A DNA stretch of 20,426 bases from Gnetum montanum (taxonomy: Eukaryota > Streptophyta > Gnetopsida > Gnetales > Gnetaceae): positions 303,857 to 324,282 of the forward strand of contig MNCI01020931.1 of assembly GCA_015680685.1 (NCBI GenBank). Direction: 5' to 3'. Each line of letters starts with the position of its first letter. Positions within the stretch are counted from its first letter, which is position 1. Under the pieces are notes generated by a model. The model ran no database searches. It saw nothing but the letters and a program-made list of their open reading frames with translations, and was not told the DNA's origin. Shown piece after piece: positions 1 through 9,871 of this stretch. The translations under genes were made by a program, and so were the position numbers.

Positions 1-614
1 GGTGCAAAAGAGACAAAACTTGCTGATCTTACTTACTAAAGGAATGTTGGAGCTAAGATGCTAGCCGATGTTGGGTTCTGGGAACCTTTGATGGCAGTTC
101 TGGCATGACTACGCTAACTATGCTCTAAAGCATAGTCCAAAGATTTAGAAAATTTTTGCTAAAAGATGAGGTTTAGTGCAAGCTATGTTGACTATGCTTT
201 GGTGCTTAGTCTTAGTAGGGGAAAGCGTAGCCTTGACACTTAGAAAAATCTAGCAAAAATTGATGCCTTCACACAGACTATGTTAACTATGCTCTAGAGC
301 ATAGTAGGGAGCATAGTGCTAGAAGTTAGAAAATTTGTTGAACTATTTTTTTCATCCTCAGCTAGTCTAACAGCTTCTAGCTTGACACTTAGGCACATTT
401 GCAAAACTAGCCATTGGTGTGTAGACTATGCTGACTATTCTCTAGAGAAATCTTGCAAATCTAGACTACCCGTGTTAACTATGTTGACTATGCTCTAAAG
501 CATAGTCCCAGTAGTGGGGAGTATAGTCTCAACACTAGAAAAAAGCTGCCAAGTTTTGACACTTAGACAAATTTGTAGTTGAAACTTGGGAGCCCTAAAT
601 TTGGTGGTGTTTCA
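1..614 (-). repeat. 3' LTR of element A, U3 part, cut by window start
   Basis: Bases 1-614 match 10518-11200 in the same orientation, with one 68-bp gap. Read on the minus strand the repeat starts TGAAACACC at 614, the canonical TG of an LTR, and a polypurine tract lies directly outside it. Over the first 60 aligned bases I count 9 differences, all transitions. The U3 consists largely of degenerate subrepeats of about 70-150 bp, each with an inverted repeat related to ACTATGCTCTAGAGCATAGT. Short open frames here are chance readings of the repeat. Confidence 0.85.
286..305. repeat. Perfect 20-bp palindrome inside LTR subrepeat
   Basis: ACTATGCTCTAGAGCATAGT equals its own reverse complement. 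Decayed relatives start near 118, 190 and 488 in this LTR. In the other LTR there is a near-perfect copy at 10803-10822 and a perfect one at 10951-10970. Each is followed by related sequence ending near ACACTTAGAAAAATCT. Confidence 0.8.
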
Positions 615-616
615 TT

Positions 617-628
617 GGCCCCTCTTTG
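617..628 (-). other. Polypurine tract of element A
   Basis: On the minus strand the bases just before the 3' LTR read AAAGAGGGGCCAA and then the LTR TG. A purine run of this kind primes plus-strand DNA synthesis in LTR retrotransposons. Its position fixes the inner edge of the 3' LTR at 614. Confidence 0.75.
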
Positions 629-842
629 TTGACATTTGGAGGAGTGGCCTGAGAGACATTGACAAAGAACAAAAAACACCATAGTGGATATGACACCAAC
701 ATCACTTGTTAGTACTTGACCAGAGGTTGCTTTGCCATGCTCAAGAGTGCTAAGGGTAATGGTATGTTGTAGGCAAAGGATGTAGGAAATGTACTAAGGA
801 ATAACAAGGGAGTGAAATGCAAATAGTGTGATACTGTAAGAT

Positions 843-982
843 GTAGCACTAGGGTGGCTTGTTGCCAAAACAGTGGCCTCTCATCAAAATGCTTATAAGA
901 AAGTTAGCGTCCATGGCACTAGAATGGCTTACCCCTAAAATTTTGACCTCTTGTCAAAGTGCTTATGAGAAGGTTGATACAA
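843..982. repeat. 70-bp tandem duplication in the 3' UTR of A
   Basis: GTAGCACTAGGGTGGCTT at 843 recurs as ATGGCACTAGAATGGCTT at 913. The similarity continues through 'gacctcttgtcaaagtgctt' to about 982. The copies have diverged, mostly by transitions, so the duplication is old. Confidence 0.75.
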
Positions 983-1242
983 ATTCAGGGTTGGACTGAT
1001 TTGCAAAATTGCAGCTTTGTAAATTTTACTTAGGGGCATGTTTTGCTTCATTTCTTTTGCTTTGACTTTTTTCTTGCATTTTTTGCTTTTGTGGTTGCGA
1101 GGTGAACTTGCTTTGGGTTTTGCACATTACGAGATGCTAGTTACAAGATGCTTTTCATTAGATGGACTATGTGCCACCTAATGGGCTTTGCTTTAGTGCA
1201 ACTGTGTTGCATTTGTAGGATAGGTGTTCCCTTCCCAAGATG

Positions 1243-1315
1243 AGTTGCATTACATCCACTTCAGCTTTGACTAGCCCATAGAGGCTCCCCATGGGACAAG
1301 TTGCATTACATCCAC
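1243..1315. repeat. Exact 17-bp repeat, 56-bp period
   Basis: AGTTGCATTACATCCAC occurs at 1243-1259 and again at 1299-1315. The flanks are only loosely alike, so this may be the rest of an older tandem pair. Confidence 0.65.
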
Positions 1316-1708
1316 AATGGATCTTATAGTTGACATAAAGAGGATGCCATGTGCATCAGAGAGGTTGCATGCTTAGTGATGCAGGGAAAGGTAGGGAAAT
1401 GCCAGGTAAAAGAGGTGAATGTAAATAGGCTATAGCAAGGTAATAGGAATGCACACTCTTGAGTGTCTTAGCTAGGATGATCATGCACATTGGAGCAATG
1501 TGGTGGCTTGTTGTTACGATGAGATGCATCCTTGCATGATTGCCTCTGAGGCTTTGTCTTACAAACATAATTCAGAGAGAACAAGAGAAACAACCACATA
1601 ACATGAGATGAGAGTAAACTACTGGATGTAAGGATGCTACAAGTGCCACAAGTGCTAGACCAGTTGCAAGAGATTGAAGGGCCATTGTAGGAAAGCTAGT
1701 GTAGGAAA

Positions 1709-1995
1709 GACTAGTTTAGGGTCCTCGTAGATCGTGGGCCTAGTCTAAGGTCCTGGTAGACTGTGATATGCTAGTTTATAGTCTTAGTAGACTTTTGAGT
1801 GCCAATTTAGCATTGTAGTGGATGGTGGATGTTATGCTAGTTTAACGTCATGACCCAAGGATGAGATGCACTAGTGTAGCATCATAGCAAACAATGTGTG
1901 CTAGTTTATAGTTGTAGAAGACTATGCTATGCTAGTTTATAGTCGTAGTAGACTTGTCTTTACTAGATTATAGTCATAGTGGACTATGCTTACCT
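1709..1995. repeat. Degenerate 31-bp tandem array
   Basis: About nine units follow the pattern TGCTAGTTTATAGTCTTAG followed by TAGACTATG, with lengths from about 27 to 37 bp. The clearest units lie between about 1765 and 1800 and again between about 1888 and 1990. The same unit appears twice at 5684-5745 in the same element. Confidence 0.75.
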
Positions 1996-2023
1996 TGACT
2001 TGTCACTGATGAGGTTCTGCATG

Positions 2024-3180
2024 CTATGCGTAGTATGGCTTCAGATATGAATGGTTCACTAGATTGGTAAATTCATCATCATCATGATCAGTAAGCTTGA
2101 ATGCTCCATTGTCATAGAAATTAATGACCAAAAAAGGCCATTCCAAGTTGGCTAAGAATTTGTTCACAGGTTTGTGAATGGCCTTGAGGACTAAGTCCCC
2201 TTCCTTGATTAGGCACTGGTATTGATTGTGATGGTGTTTGTTGCGTTTGTTGGTACCGCTTGATGTAATTAAGTGTTAGCATGTGCTCCTCATTTATAGA
2301 GTCAAGGTCCATGATTCCCAACTTGTCATTTTGAGCCTCATTGATGAAGCTTGAGAGGATTACATGGAGTGATGGAACCTACAATTCAAGAGGCAAGAAG
2401 GCTTCAAATCTATAAACCAAACTATATGGCATCTTACCTATTGAAGTTCTCCGTGTTGTGTGATAGGTCCAAAGTGCATAGATTAGTTGCTTGTGCTATT
2501 ACTGTTTGCTATTGTTGAGCATCTTCTTCAAAAGATTGATGATGACTTTGTTTGTGGCCTCCACTTGGCCATTTGCTTGTGAGTAGTAGGGTGATGAAAA
2601 GGAATGTTTGATTCCAAAGCATTCACAAAAGATGTTGGTCTCAGCACTACTAAACTATGGTCCATTGTCTATGACTATGGTCATGGGTAGACCAAAATGG
2701 ATCACTATGTTATCAAGTATAAATTTGCAGACCTATTGTGATGTAGTCTTTCTAAGAGAAATAACTTTAACCCACTTCATAAAATACTTTGTTGTAGTTA
2801 TAATGAAGGTATGCCTTGTGGAGAACATAGGCATTAGTGGTATTATGATGTCTAACCCCAAATGTTGGAATGGCCACATGATCTACATTGTGTGTAGCTT
2901 AGTGGGTGGCATGTGCATTAAGTTGCCATGTTGTTGACACATGTTGCACGTCTTGACCTTGGAGATGTAATCATGCTTCATGTAAGGCCAATAGTAGCCT
3001 AAGAATTTGATTTTCACTACCATTGCCTTAGATGCTATGTGGCTTTTGCATAGTCCCTTGTGGACTTGTTCAATGATCATTTGCGCTTTGTTGTTGCTAA
3101 CACATGATAATAGTATACCAATGTAGGATCAATGGCATAGAGTGCTGTCACCCATGATGACATACTGTTGTGATCATTTT
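2024..3180 (-). pseudogene. Integrase of element A, with stops and frameshifts
   Basis: Integrase inserts the element cDNA into chromosomes. The HHCC zinc-binding domain is intact in 2883-3080: H7, H14, C45 and C48 of that open stretch, with GYYWPYMKHD between. The core follows without a frame change: D in HLGLDII, D in VIDNGP, then exactly 35 residues to E in GQVEATNK, so the D,D-35-E triad is preserved. Stops interrupt it after TTSQ and after DNGP, both TAG. After GQVEATNK the frame breaks near 2500-2280. The C-terminal part resumes with NKFLANLEWPFLVINFYDNG and ends YLKPYYA plus TAG at 2024, a typical end for plant gypsy integrases. I see no chromodomain. Confidence 0.9.
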
Positions 3181-3394
3181 CGCACTGCATCCTTTTGGGT
3201 AGTGGTTAGATGCTATGGAGGTTCACCTTGTAGAAGGTATGCCTTAATGTTGTCGTACCACTCTACCGTGTGGGTTGTGCTTACTATGGCTATAGATGCA
3301 ATATCAATTGTTTGCATGATAGACATAGTGCAATCCACCATAGTAGTGGGCAATGCATGAAACATTTCAAGTGCAATGGTTAAGGCTAATGTAG

Positions 3395-3870
3395 CTAATG
3401 CATTGACAATGGCATTTTCATTGCAAGGGATATGCTAAACATTAGTAGTTACAAATTGTTTGAGCAAGTGATTTGCTAGGTCACAGTAAGGTTAAAAGTG
3501 TTGAGCCTTAGAAGTGTAAACCTTAGTAACTTAGTTAACAACTAGTTGTGAATCACCTTAGATCACTAGGTTTTGTATTCCTAGGTTGCAAGCTACTAAG
3601 ATAGCCCAGATGAGACCTTCATACTCTATCATGTTGTTAGTGCATGGGAATGCAAAATGACATGTGAAGAGTTGGATCTCCTTGAAGGGAAACATGATTA
3701 CAGTAGCAGCACTACCCCCTTGAGAGGTTGAAGTGCCATCGAAGTGTAGGAGTGCCTTGAAGTTGTTAGGCACTTGACTTATGCTAGTGACATGCTCATC
3801 CAAGAATTCTAGATCTATTGTTGCTTGATCATCGATTGGGGAAGTCATAAGTTGCATGGTTATTGCTTAA
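3395..3870 (-). pseudogene. Additional (archaeal-type) RNase H of element A
   Basis: This domain lies between the usual RNase H and integrase and is diagnostic for the Tat clade. It is thought to take part in degrading the RNA template. Catalytic D in LLHFDGTSTSQGG and E in NMIEYEGLIWAI are present, and after a TAA at 3555 the third acidic site follows as GDSQLVVN. Downstream, HIPCNENAIVNALATLAL matches the usual HIPR-N-ADALA ending. Stops at several glutamine or tryptophan-like positions break it. It is preceded by LMTSPIDDQATIDLEFLDEH, the common linker in this clade. Confidence 0.85.
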
Positions 3871-4387
3871 CCTTTGGTTGATGTTTATGCAATGTAATGT
3901 AGGTCAAACTCTATAGTTATTGCTTTTCAACATGTAATGAAACTGCTCTTGTAAATATTCATTGTAAAGGATCAAAGTACATTGCTTTTGCAAATGATGT
4001 TGACTTGGTTGCAGAAAAGATAGTGCCTCTAGTTCTTAAGTGTAAAGACTTAGGCAAGGGAATTATTTTCTACATCATTGTACTTTGCTTCATAGGCAAC
4101 CAATGCAAGGCTTAGGTAGTATACCAGGACCTTGGTTCCATTGTCCCACTTTTAACAAAGTAGGGAAGTGATGGATGCATCAGAGATAGCAAGGTAGATG
4201 TAGAAAGGTTTATCCCCTTATAGAGGATGGACCATTGGGAGTTGAGCTAGCTCTTATTAAGGTTGTCAAATGCCTCTTGGCATTAAGCCATCCACTTAAA
4301 GTGGATCCCTTTTTTAAGTAAGTGTTTCATGGGCTGAAACTTATAGGTCAATTGTGCAATAAATCGGTGTATGAATTGTAATCTACC
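3871..4387 (-). pseudogene. RT connection and first RNase H of element A
   Basis: After the RT palm the minus strand reads GRLQFIHRFIAQLTYKFQPM and HLLKKGIHFKWMA, the conserved connection that leads to 'F-W---CQEAF'. The RNase H proper is badly worn: YIYLAISDAS followed by VYYLSLALVAYEAKYNDVEN match the expected order, with several stops. A piece near KAITIEFDLHYIA joins to the linker of the next domain; the RNase H C-terminus appears shortened. Confidence 0.7.
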
Positions 4388-5240
4388 TTATAACCCTTGT
4401 AGCTCATTAAGGTTGGTTGATGGTGCTAAGTTGACAATGGCCTTAACCTTGTCGGGGTCTACGTGTATGCCTACTTTGGATACTACAAAACCTAGCATGC
4501 AGCCCATCTTAATGTTGAAGACACATTTCTTAGGATTCAACCTAAGTTCATGTTTTAGGTAGTGTTTGAGCATAAGGTCCAAATCATCTACATGGTTGTG
4601 CACTACTTAGGACTTAACTGCTATATGGTCAATGTAATCATTGAGTAGACCTAATAGGTAATCTTTAAAAATGTATGTCATAGCACGCCAATAGGTCGCT
4701 CCTACATGCTTAAGTCCAAAGGACATCATTGTGTAACAAAATGTACCCCAAGGGGTCATGAAGGTAGTACTGAGCTGGTGCTCTAGGTTAATCCAGATTT
4801 GGTTATACCTCAAGAGCCCATCCATAAAGGATAGCAAGGCATGATAAGCCATAGTATCGACCAATTAATCAATACTAGGAAATGGAAAATTATCTTTAAT
4901 GGTCACCTTGTTCAGTTCTTGGAAGTTTATGTAGATGTGTATACTTCCATTTTTCTTGGGTACAACCATGATGTTGGACTACCAATGCTTAGATGAAACT
5001 AGCTTTGTAGAGCTTAGTGATTTCATCATGGACTACCAATGCCACCTTAGGCCTGACCTTGCAAGCTTTCTGCTTGATTGATTTTATGTTGGTATTGAGG
5101 ATTATGTTGTGTTGTACTATGCAAGGATCTAGGCTTGGCATGTCTTCATGAGACCATGTGAATGTCTTGATGTTTTCATTGAGCACCTTTGTGATGTATT
5201 GGGTATGTTGAGGCTCTAACAAAAAACTAAGTTTCAATGT
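4388..5240 (-). pseudogene. Reverse transcriptase of element A, active site altered
   Basis: RT copies element RNA into DNA. From N to C: FTWSHEDMPSLDPCIVQHNI (upstream RT leader), WSNIMVVPKKNGSI, INFQELNKVTIKDNFPFPSI, ALLSFMDGLLRYNQI (first catalytic D), TPWGTFCYTMMSFGLKHVGA, then LNDYIDHIAVKS. The last is the YxDD box, here YIDH: the second catalytic aspartate is histidine. Then LRLNPKKCVFNIKMGCMLGF and VDPDKVKAIVNLA complete the palm and thumb. TAG or TAA codons interrupt near 4980, 4865 and 4605. Identity is firm; activity is excluded by the stops alone. Confidence 0.92.
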
Positions 5241-6047
5241 TTTTACCTTGCCACTAGATGTTTTGATAGGGATTTCAACTAGGGGATCCTTGGTTACATC
5301 AGTTGCCTCTAGATCTAGAGCCCTAACTAGATGGTCTAGCTAGTCTAGTGGTGCCTCTACAGATGTTATGTATTCAACATAGGCTATGGACTCAAGGTCT
5401 AGGCATTGAGGTTTGAGGCATCGTGTGAGATCACCATGGAGCCAGGTTAGGACCAAAGGTGATTAAAGATGCTTGTACATAGTCATGTTGAAAAATCCTG
5501 CATAATCCTGCGATAATCCGGCAAAAACAACCAGGAAAATGTTAAGCCAAACCTATCTTAATGAGAGAAATATGCATAAAATGAAGAAAAGCAATGTGAT
5601 AAAAAATTTTCCTAAGTATGCAAATGTGATTTTGGAAGGCAAGGGATGTGTGGGTTGGTTTTAGGCCTCGGCAAGCTATGAGGGTGCTAGTTTAAGGTCT
5701 TAGTGGACTATGAAGTGCCAGTTTAAGGTCTTAGCAGACCATGGATTTTTTATAATTTTGAAATTTTACAATTTTTATGTACTTTAAACTTAAGAAAGAA
5801 AATGTGTGAATTAAGTGAAACTACACAAACAAAAGAAATAAATGCATAATGAGAAAAATAGTGCAAAAATGCAAACAACTAAGCTAAATGTAAAAGACAA
5901 GAAAAATGCAAATAAGCAAAGTACACAGAAGTGGGGGCAGGCAAGCACCCAGTGTGTGTTGGACTAAGGGGATGCCACCTCTCCACCTTCATATGAAAGG
6001 TGGATTTCTTGATGGATAGGGGAGGAGACAACCTGCAACTAGGCTAA
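5241..6047 (-). other. Non-coding stretch between protease and RT, intron-like
   Basis: Near its right end the minus strand still continues protease-type coding (VVSSPIHQEIHLSYEGGEV). From about 5930 to 5500 it becomes T-rich on the minus strand with no coding similarity, and near 5480 coding-like sequence resumes (GFFNMTMYKHL). A candidate acceptor CAG lies at 5498-5500 on the minus strand, with a second one 10 bases upstream. Ogre elements have a spliced intron between protease and RT, so position and composition fit. I cannot fix a donor. The stretch includes two copies of the 31-bp repeat at 5684-5745. Confidence 0.45.
5684..5745. repeat. Two 31-bp repeat units, same family as the 3' UTR array
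   Basis: GTGCTAGTTTAAGGTCTTAG at 5684 and GTGCCAGTTTAAGGTCTTAG at 5715 are in direct orientation. They match the units at 1709-1995 in sequence, length and strand. Confidence 0.75.
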
Positions 6048-6530
6048 CTAGGGCCTACACAAGATAAGGTTGAAACTCGGCATCTCCTTAATCACAATGA
6101 ATTTAGCAGTGATGGGTAATTGCTCCCCTGCCATGAAGGCTATCATGACTATTCCCCTTATGAAAATACACAAACTGTTGAAAGATTTTAGGCATGTTAT
6201 CTTTGTTTGTTTGATTTGATTAGTAAGACCCAACTTGTCGACGACTATGTATGGGATGACATTGGTTGCCACCCCATCGCCGACATGCACCTTGCAGATT
6301 CTACACTGCCCCACATGGATGGTAATAAACATTAACGTGGTAATGACTTGACCCTTCTTAGGGTTGACCTTAATTGCCTCATCATGAAATTCCATGGGTG
6401 TTGAACTCAATTCCTGTGGTGGAGGCAACATAATAGCATGGATGGATTGCTCATCTGTTGGGATGTCCTCCATGATAGTAATGGAGGTCAACATGCAAAC
6501 TAACCCTTTGTAATGGGTTGATGAAGTCAT
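6048..6530 (-). pseudogene. Retropepsin-like protease region of element A
   Basis: An open stretch of 160 residues. The aspartic protease cleaves the gag-pol polyprotein. The protease-like core runs from ITIHVGQCRICKVHVGDGVA through NVIPYIVVDKLGL to MPSFNLILCRP, matching the plant gypsy order of catalytic site, flap and 'YNAILGRPW'. The usual catalytic D-(S/T/G)-G is read here as GDG in VHVGDGVATN, so the motif seems worn or shifted by one position. The first 60 residues (PTDEQSIHAIMLPPPQELSS and beyond) are linker. The ATG is simply the first in the open stretch; in the element this is an internal part of a polyprotein. Confidence 0.75.
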
Positions 6531-7582
6531 TATCAGGTAGTACAGGCTTAATATTGTATTTTTTATTTTAGAGCTTGTTTAACTTGGGCCAATGCATCAA
6601 GGAAGTCATTTTCACTATCTGCTACTTTATTGTTGGCCTTCATCTCCTCCATGTGGCCTAAGAGATGAATCTTTGATGGAGGGGATTTGGGCTTTGCTTA
6701 CCTTGCTTGCTTTGGATCCTCAATGCTTCGTTGTTGGTTGCTTGTTATGGTGGCCTCTTCGGTTGTTTGGGCCATTGCAATAAAAGACAAGGGAAGGGCT
6801 TTGATGGGCCTAATGCCCTTTGCTCTCTGTGCTCCCTAAGCATTTGATTGGCAAACCACTTGTTGGGCCTCCTGGGTTGTCATCTTAGTTGCTTGTTAGT
6901 GTTGGCTACAAGATGGAGCCTTAGGCTAATAGGGGCTAATGCAAGGCCCATCACCAAGCTCTAAATAGGTGGGGAGTCCACACACTAAAATCCTTTCAAC
7001 AAAGGGTGATTGGGTGATCAATGCTACAATGTGTTGTGGGATCTTGACCACAAAGGATGTTATGAGTGCATGAGGTGGTGCTCTAATAACAAAAGGGATC
7101 CTTGAATCGAGGAGGCCCTAGTGTCACTAGAGGACACGTGAATCATGAATGATCCTTGTGCCAGTTCTGAATTATCATCAATGCTGATAGCATTGATGAT
7201 GTACCCTTTATTGCTTTCCTTGGGTGGCTTGGTCATTGGTTTGATGTTATTTGGCTTAGCCTTGTTTACCACCATTGTGATAGTTGTGGTTGCTTACTTG
7301 TCTTTGTCCTTATCTTCTTCTTTCTTTGCATGCAAATTTTTGTAGGCCACGTAGGCTGGATCCTTGCTGGCCTCTATCACATCCTGAATGCTCTTGGTTT
7401 GAGCAAACACCTAGCTCAAGCATTGCAGGGCAAAGTAATATAGCTTCGACTTAATGAAGTCATTCACTACACCTTTGAAAATGGCTAGCAAGTGTGTTTC
7501 CATGGTGGGCTCGGATTTCATTAAGTGACATGCTCTAGCATTGAATGAATTTTTGCATAGGTTCTAAGTGGCCCTGCTTAAC
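6531..7582 (-). pseudogene. Gag C-terminus and gag-protease linker of A, heavily decayed
   Basis: Short blocks remain, such as HLLGHMEEMKANNKVADSEN followed by FLDALAQVKQAL, broken by many stops and frame changes. I could not find a CCHC zinc knuckle. The position between the gag core and protease is the only good reason for the call. Open frames on the plus strand here are antisense shadows. Confidence 0.5.
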
Positions 7583-8660
7583 TTACATCAACTGGTCCAA
7601 GGTTACCTCAGGCTTTAGGTTGTAATTGAAGCGTATGATGAATTGGGTAAGAAACTCCTTCAAAGAAGAGATGGAGGCCTTGGGGAGTACTTGGTACCAA
7701 TCTAGTGTCTTACCAATCAAGGACATGGTGAACACATGAATGATTGCATGTGGCCATGCCTGTAGTAGAAGACATTTAGACCAGAAGGTCACTAGATGGG
7801 TATTAGGGTCCCCTTCACCATTGCATTTGGTGAATTGAGGTAATGGGACCTTAGCGGGCAATACCAGTGGTGGAACTATAGGATTGATTGGATCATCTTG
7901 GTAAAAGTCCATCACATGGATGGTTTTAGAGGAGGTGGCCTTGAGTTGCTTGGCCTCTTCAGTGAGGATTTGGATAAGCTAGAATGCTTGATCCAAGCCT
8001 AGTGCGGTTGTGGCAAGCTATGTCAGTTGTGTTGTCCACTGTGCTATTTGGGTGGCCCATGACCTAGCTTTAGGTTGTGTGACCACATGTCATGCTTACT
8101 ATGTGGGCTATGTAAGGGACACAGTGCCTTGCCCCCACCACATGTTTATGGGTTGGGTCGTTGTGAAGGGTGTCAACACGATAGGTGGGATGAACGACAC
8201 CTAAGTTGTATGTAGTGGAGGAATGTGCATAATGTGCCCATAGGGTTGTGGAGGTATAATGGTTAATGGTACAAAAGGATGAATAGGATAAATGGGCTAA
8301 ACAGGCCAAATAGGCTTGACAAACTGAACAGGTTGGACAAATTGAGTAGGCTACAAAGGTATGATGAAAGGCAAGCTGAAGGGAAAGCTAAAAGGAGGTG
8401 TAACCTCTTGGCACGTTTGCTATGTTTGGTGGGTTTCCACCATGGGCATAGACCTAGATGGTGACACCAAGTTGGTGACTGTCTTTGAAAAGGTAGAGGG
8501 ATGAGATAGTGGAGGCATGAAAATAGAGGTTGAAGGTTAGAATGAGATGTGGAATGAGTCATCATGCTTAGATGGAGCTTCAAACTCATCCGTCTCTTCC
8601 TGTAAGGGCTCCTTATACTTTGTCCCTATCTCACACTCAAGGTTTCAGATGAGGTTATCC
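7583..8660 (-). pseudogene. Gag of element A
   Basis: Gag builds the virus-like particle that packages element RNA. The core is a 110-residue open stretch at 7583-7915: PLPQFTKCNGEGDPNTHL, then IGKTLDWYQVLPKASISSLK, then FIIRFNYNLKPEVTLDQL. This is the retrotransposon gag domain order (P-F-G--DP--HL, A--W---LP--SI-SW, F---Y-). Upstream to about 8660 the minus strand reads a proline- and glutamine-rich N-terminus (PIYPIHPFVPLTIIPPQPYG) with several stops. The true start is not recognisable. Confidence 0.85.
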
Positions 8661-9354
8661 AACATCCATTGGTAGGGCTCAGTGAGCAAAATAAAGTTCA
8701 TAGTGGAAGGGAATCATTCCCTTCCATTTTAGTATATAAGCTCAAAACTAGGTTTGGCTTCCATTTCTTGGTAGTCTACTTACAAGCCCCCCTAGAGCTT
8801 TACATAAGTGAAGTTATATTGCTTGTCATTGAGCCCCATGAAGTTGAGAGGTAGGTTGCACTACCTAAGAGATTATTTTTGTTTTGTTAGGAGAGGACCT
8901 CTAGCCCCAAGAAGGTTAATTTAGATTTACTACTAAACTGGCTAGAGTACAACCACACTTGAAGCAAAGGTTGAAGGTTACTTGGGATTCATGATGTGAA
9001 AGGGGAAGATGTAGAAGTTGGTGGTTGATTAAAGGTAGAAAGAGGCCAATTGCTAATTAGAAAAAATGGCTAAGTGTGAGAATGCAAAAAAATAAAATAA
9101 AAAAAATGGCTAAGTATAAATCTATTGAAAAGAAAATAGCTAAGTGTAAGAACACAAACAAAATGACCAAGTATAAAAATGCAAAAAAATGACTAAGTGT
9201 AAATTGCTGAAAAAATGGCTAACTTTAGAACTATGCTTAGAGCTAACTACACTCACTATGTTGTGAGTTGACAATGCTCTCTTGAACACTCAAAATTTGG
9301 GTAAGAATGAGTATAATCTCTAGTGGTTGTCAAGTAGGGTTCTAGGGGAATTAT
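8661..9354 (-). other. Leader of element A with minisatellite
   Basis: This lies between the presumed gag start and the presumed 5' LTR edge and has no coding similarity. It contains a degenerate tandem array at 9061-9225. A primer-binding site complementary to a tRNA 3' end should lie at its right end; I could not recognise one with confidence. Confidence 0.4.
9061..9225. repeat. Degenerate AAAATGGCTAAGTGTAA minisatellite
   Basis: About six units of AAAAATGGCTAAGTGTAA plus a variable A-rich tail, with spacing from roughly 24 to 45 bp. Variants include ATAGCTAAGTGTAAG, ATGACCAAGTATAAA and ATGACTAAGTGTAAA. Confidence 0.75.
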
Positions 9355-9833
9355 TGATGGGGACTAGTCTACACAGGGGTGTAGAGAGCACACAAGGCAA
9401 CAACCAAGGGAAGGACAAAGAAGGAAATGACAAAAGGCCTCCTTCTAGTGCCAGAAAACTATAGTGACCAAAAACATTGGAGGTTGGAATGGAACATCAA
9501 TAGGTTTGTGGTTGTACAACCTTGACCTTGCATTTGCGTGAGGGCCTATTGGAAGACAAACGTGGGATGCCAAGAATGATCTTATTGATTGAATTGGGAC
9601 TTATGAGGTGTTATGAAAAAATGAATGCTAAGGGTTTACATGGTGTTCACCACACCTATGATGCCAATGGGGGCAAGCGCAATCAAGGTTTTCAATGCAA
9701 AATGGAAATGGGAATGCAAATATGCAAAAATGTGTAGAAAATAGTGAAAAATGCAAACAAATGCTAAAATGTGAAAGAAAATGCTAAAAATTTGTAGGAT
9801 GTGAGTGAGAGAGAAAGCAACATCACCCCAAAT

Positions 9834-9869
<36 letters not shown>
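9834..9869. repeat. Run of 36 consecutive G
   Basis: An uninterrupted poly-G tract lies between CCCCAAAT and ACGGTGCGGG. The length should be treated with caution because long G runs are error-prone in sequencing and assembly. Confidence 0.9.

Positions 9870-9871
<2 letters not shown>

Larger units (their letters stand above)
631..2023 (-). other. Long repeat-rich 3' untranslated region of element A
   Basis: This stretch of about 1.4 kb lies between the integrase stop and the polypurine tract and shows no coding similarity in any frame. It holds at least three families of local repeats: a 70-bp tandem pair near 843-982, a 17-bp exact repeat at 1243-1259 and 1299-1315, and about nine degenerate units of roughly 31 bp at 1709-1995. 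Variable tandem repeats in this position are known for Tat/Ogre elements and can seed satellite DNA. Confidence 0.7.

Noticed and set aside
316-498. Short plus-strand open frame in the LTR
   Set aside because: It is made of the LTR subrepeats and is not kept in the other LTR.
1709-1995. CRISPR-like array (about 30-bp repeats)
   Set aside because: Units are directly adjacent and degenerate, without unique spacers, and the sequence is eukaryotic retroelement DNA.
2608-4562. Plus-strand open frames of 60-110 residues opposite RT, RNase H and integrase
   Set aside because: Shadows of the minus-strand pol domains, which show clear family motifs.
8070-8589. Minus-strand open frames in the gag N-terminal region
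   Set aside because: They are out of frame with the Pro/Gln-rich stretch that leads into the gag core and have no family features.
9355-9400. Exact tRNA primer-binding site next to the 5' LTR of A
   Set aside because: I could not match the bases to a specific tRNA 3' end; only general similarity to Tat/Ogre junctions supports the edge.
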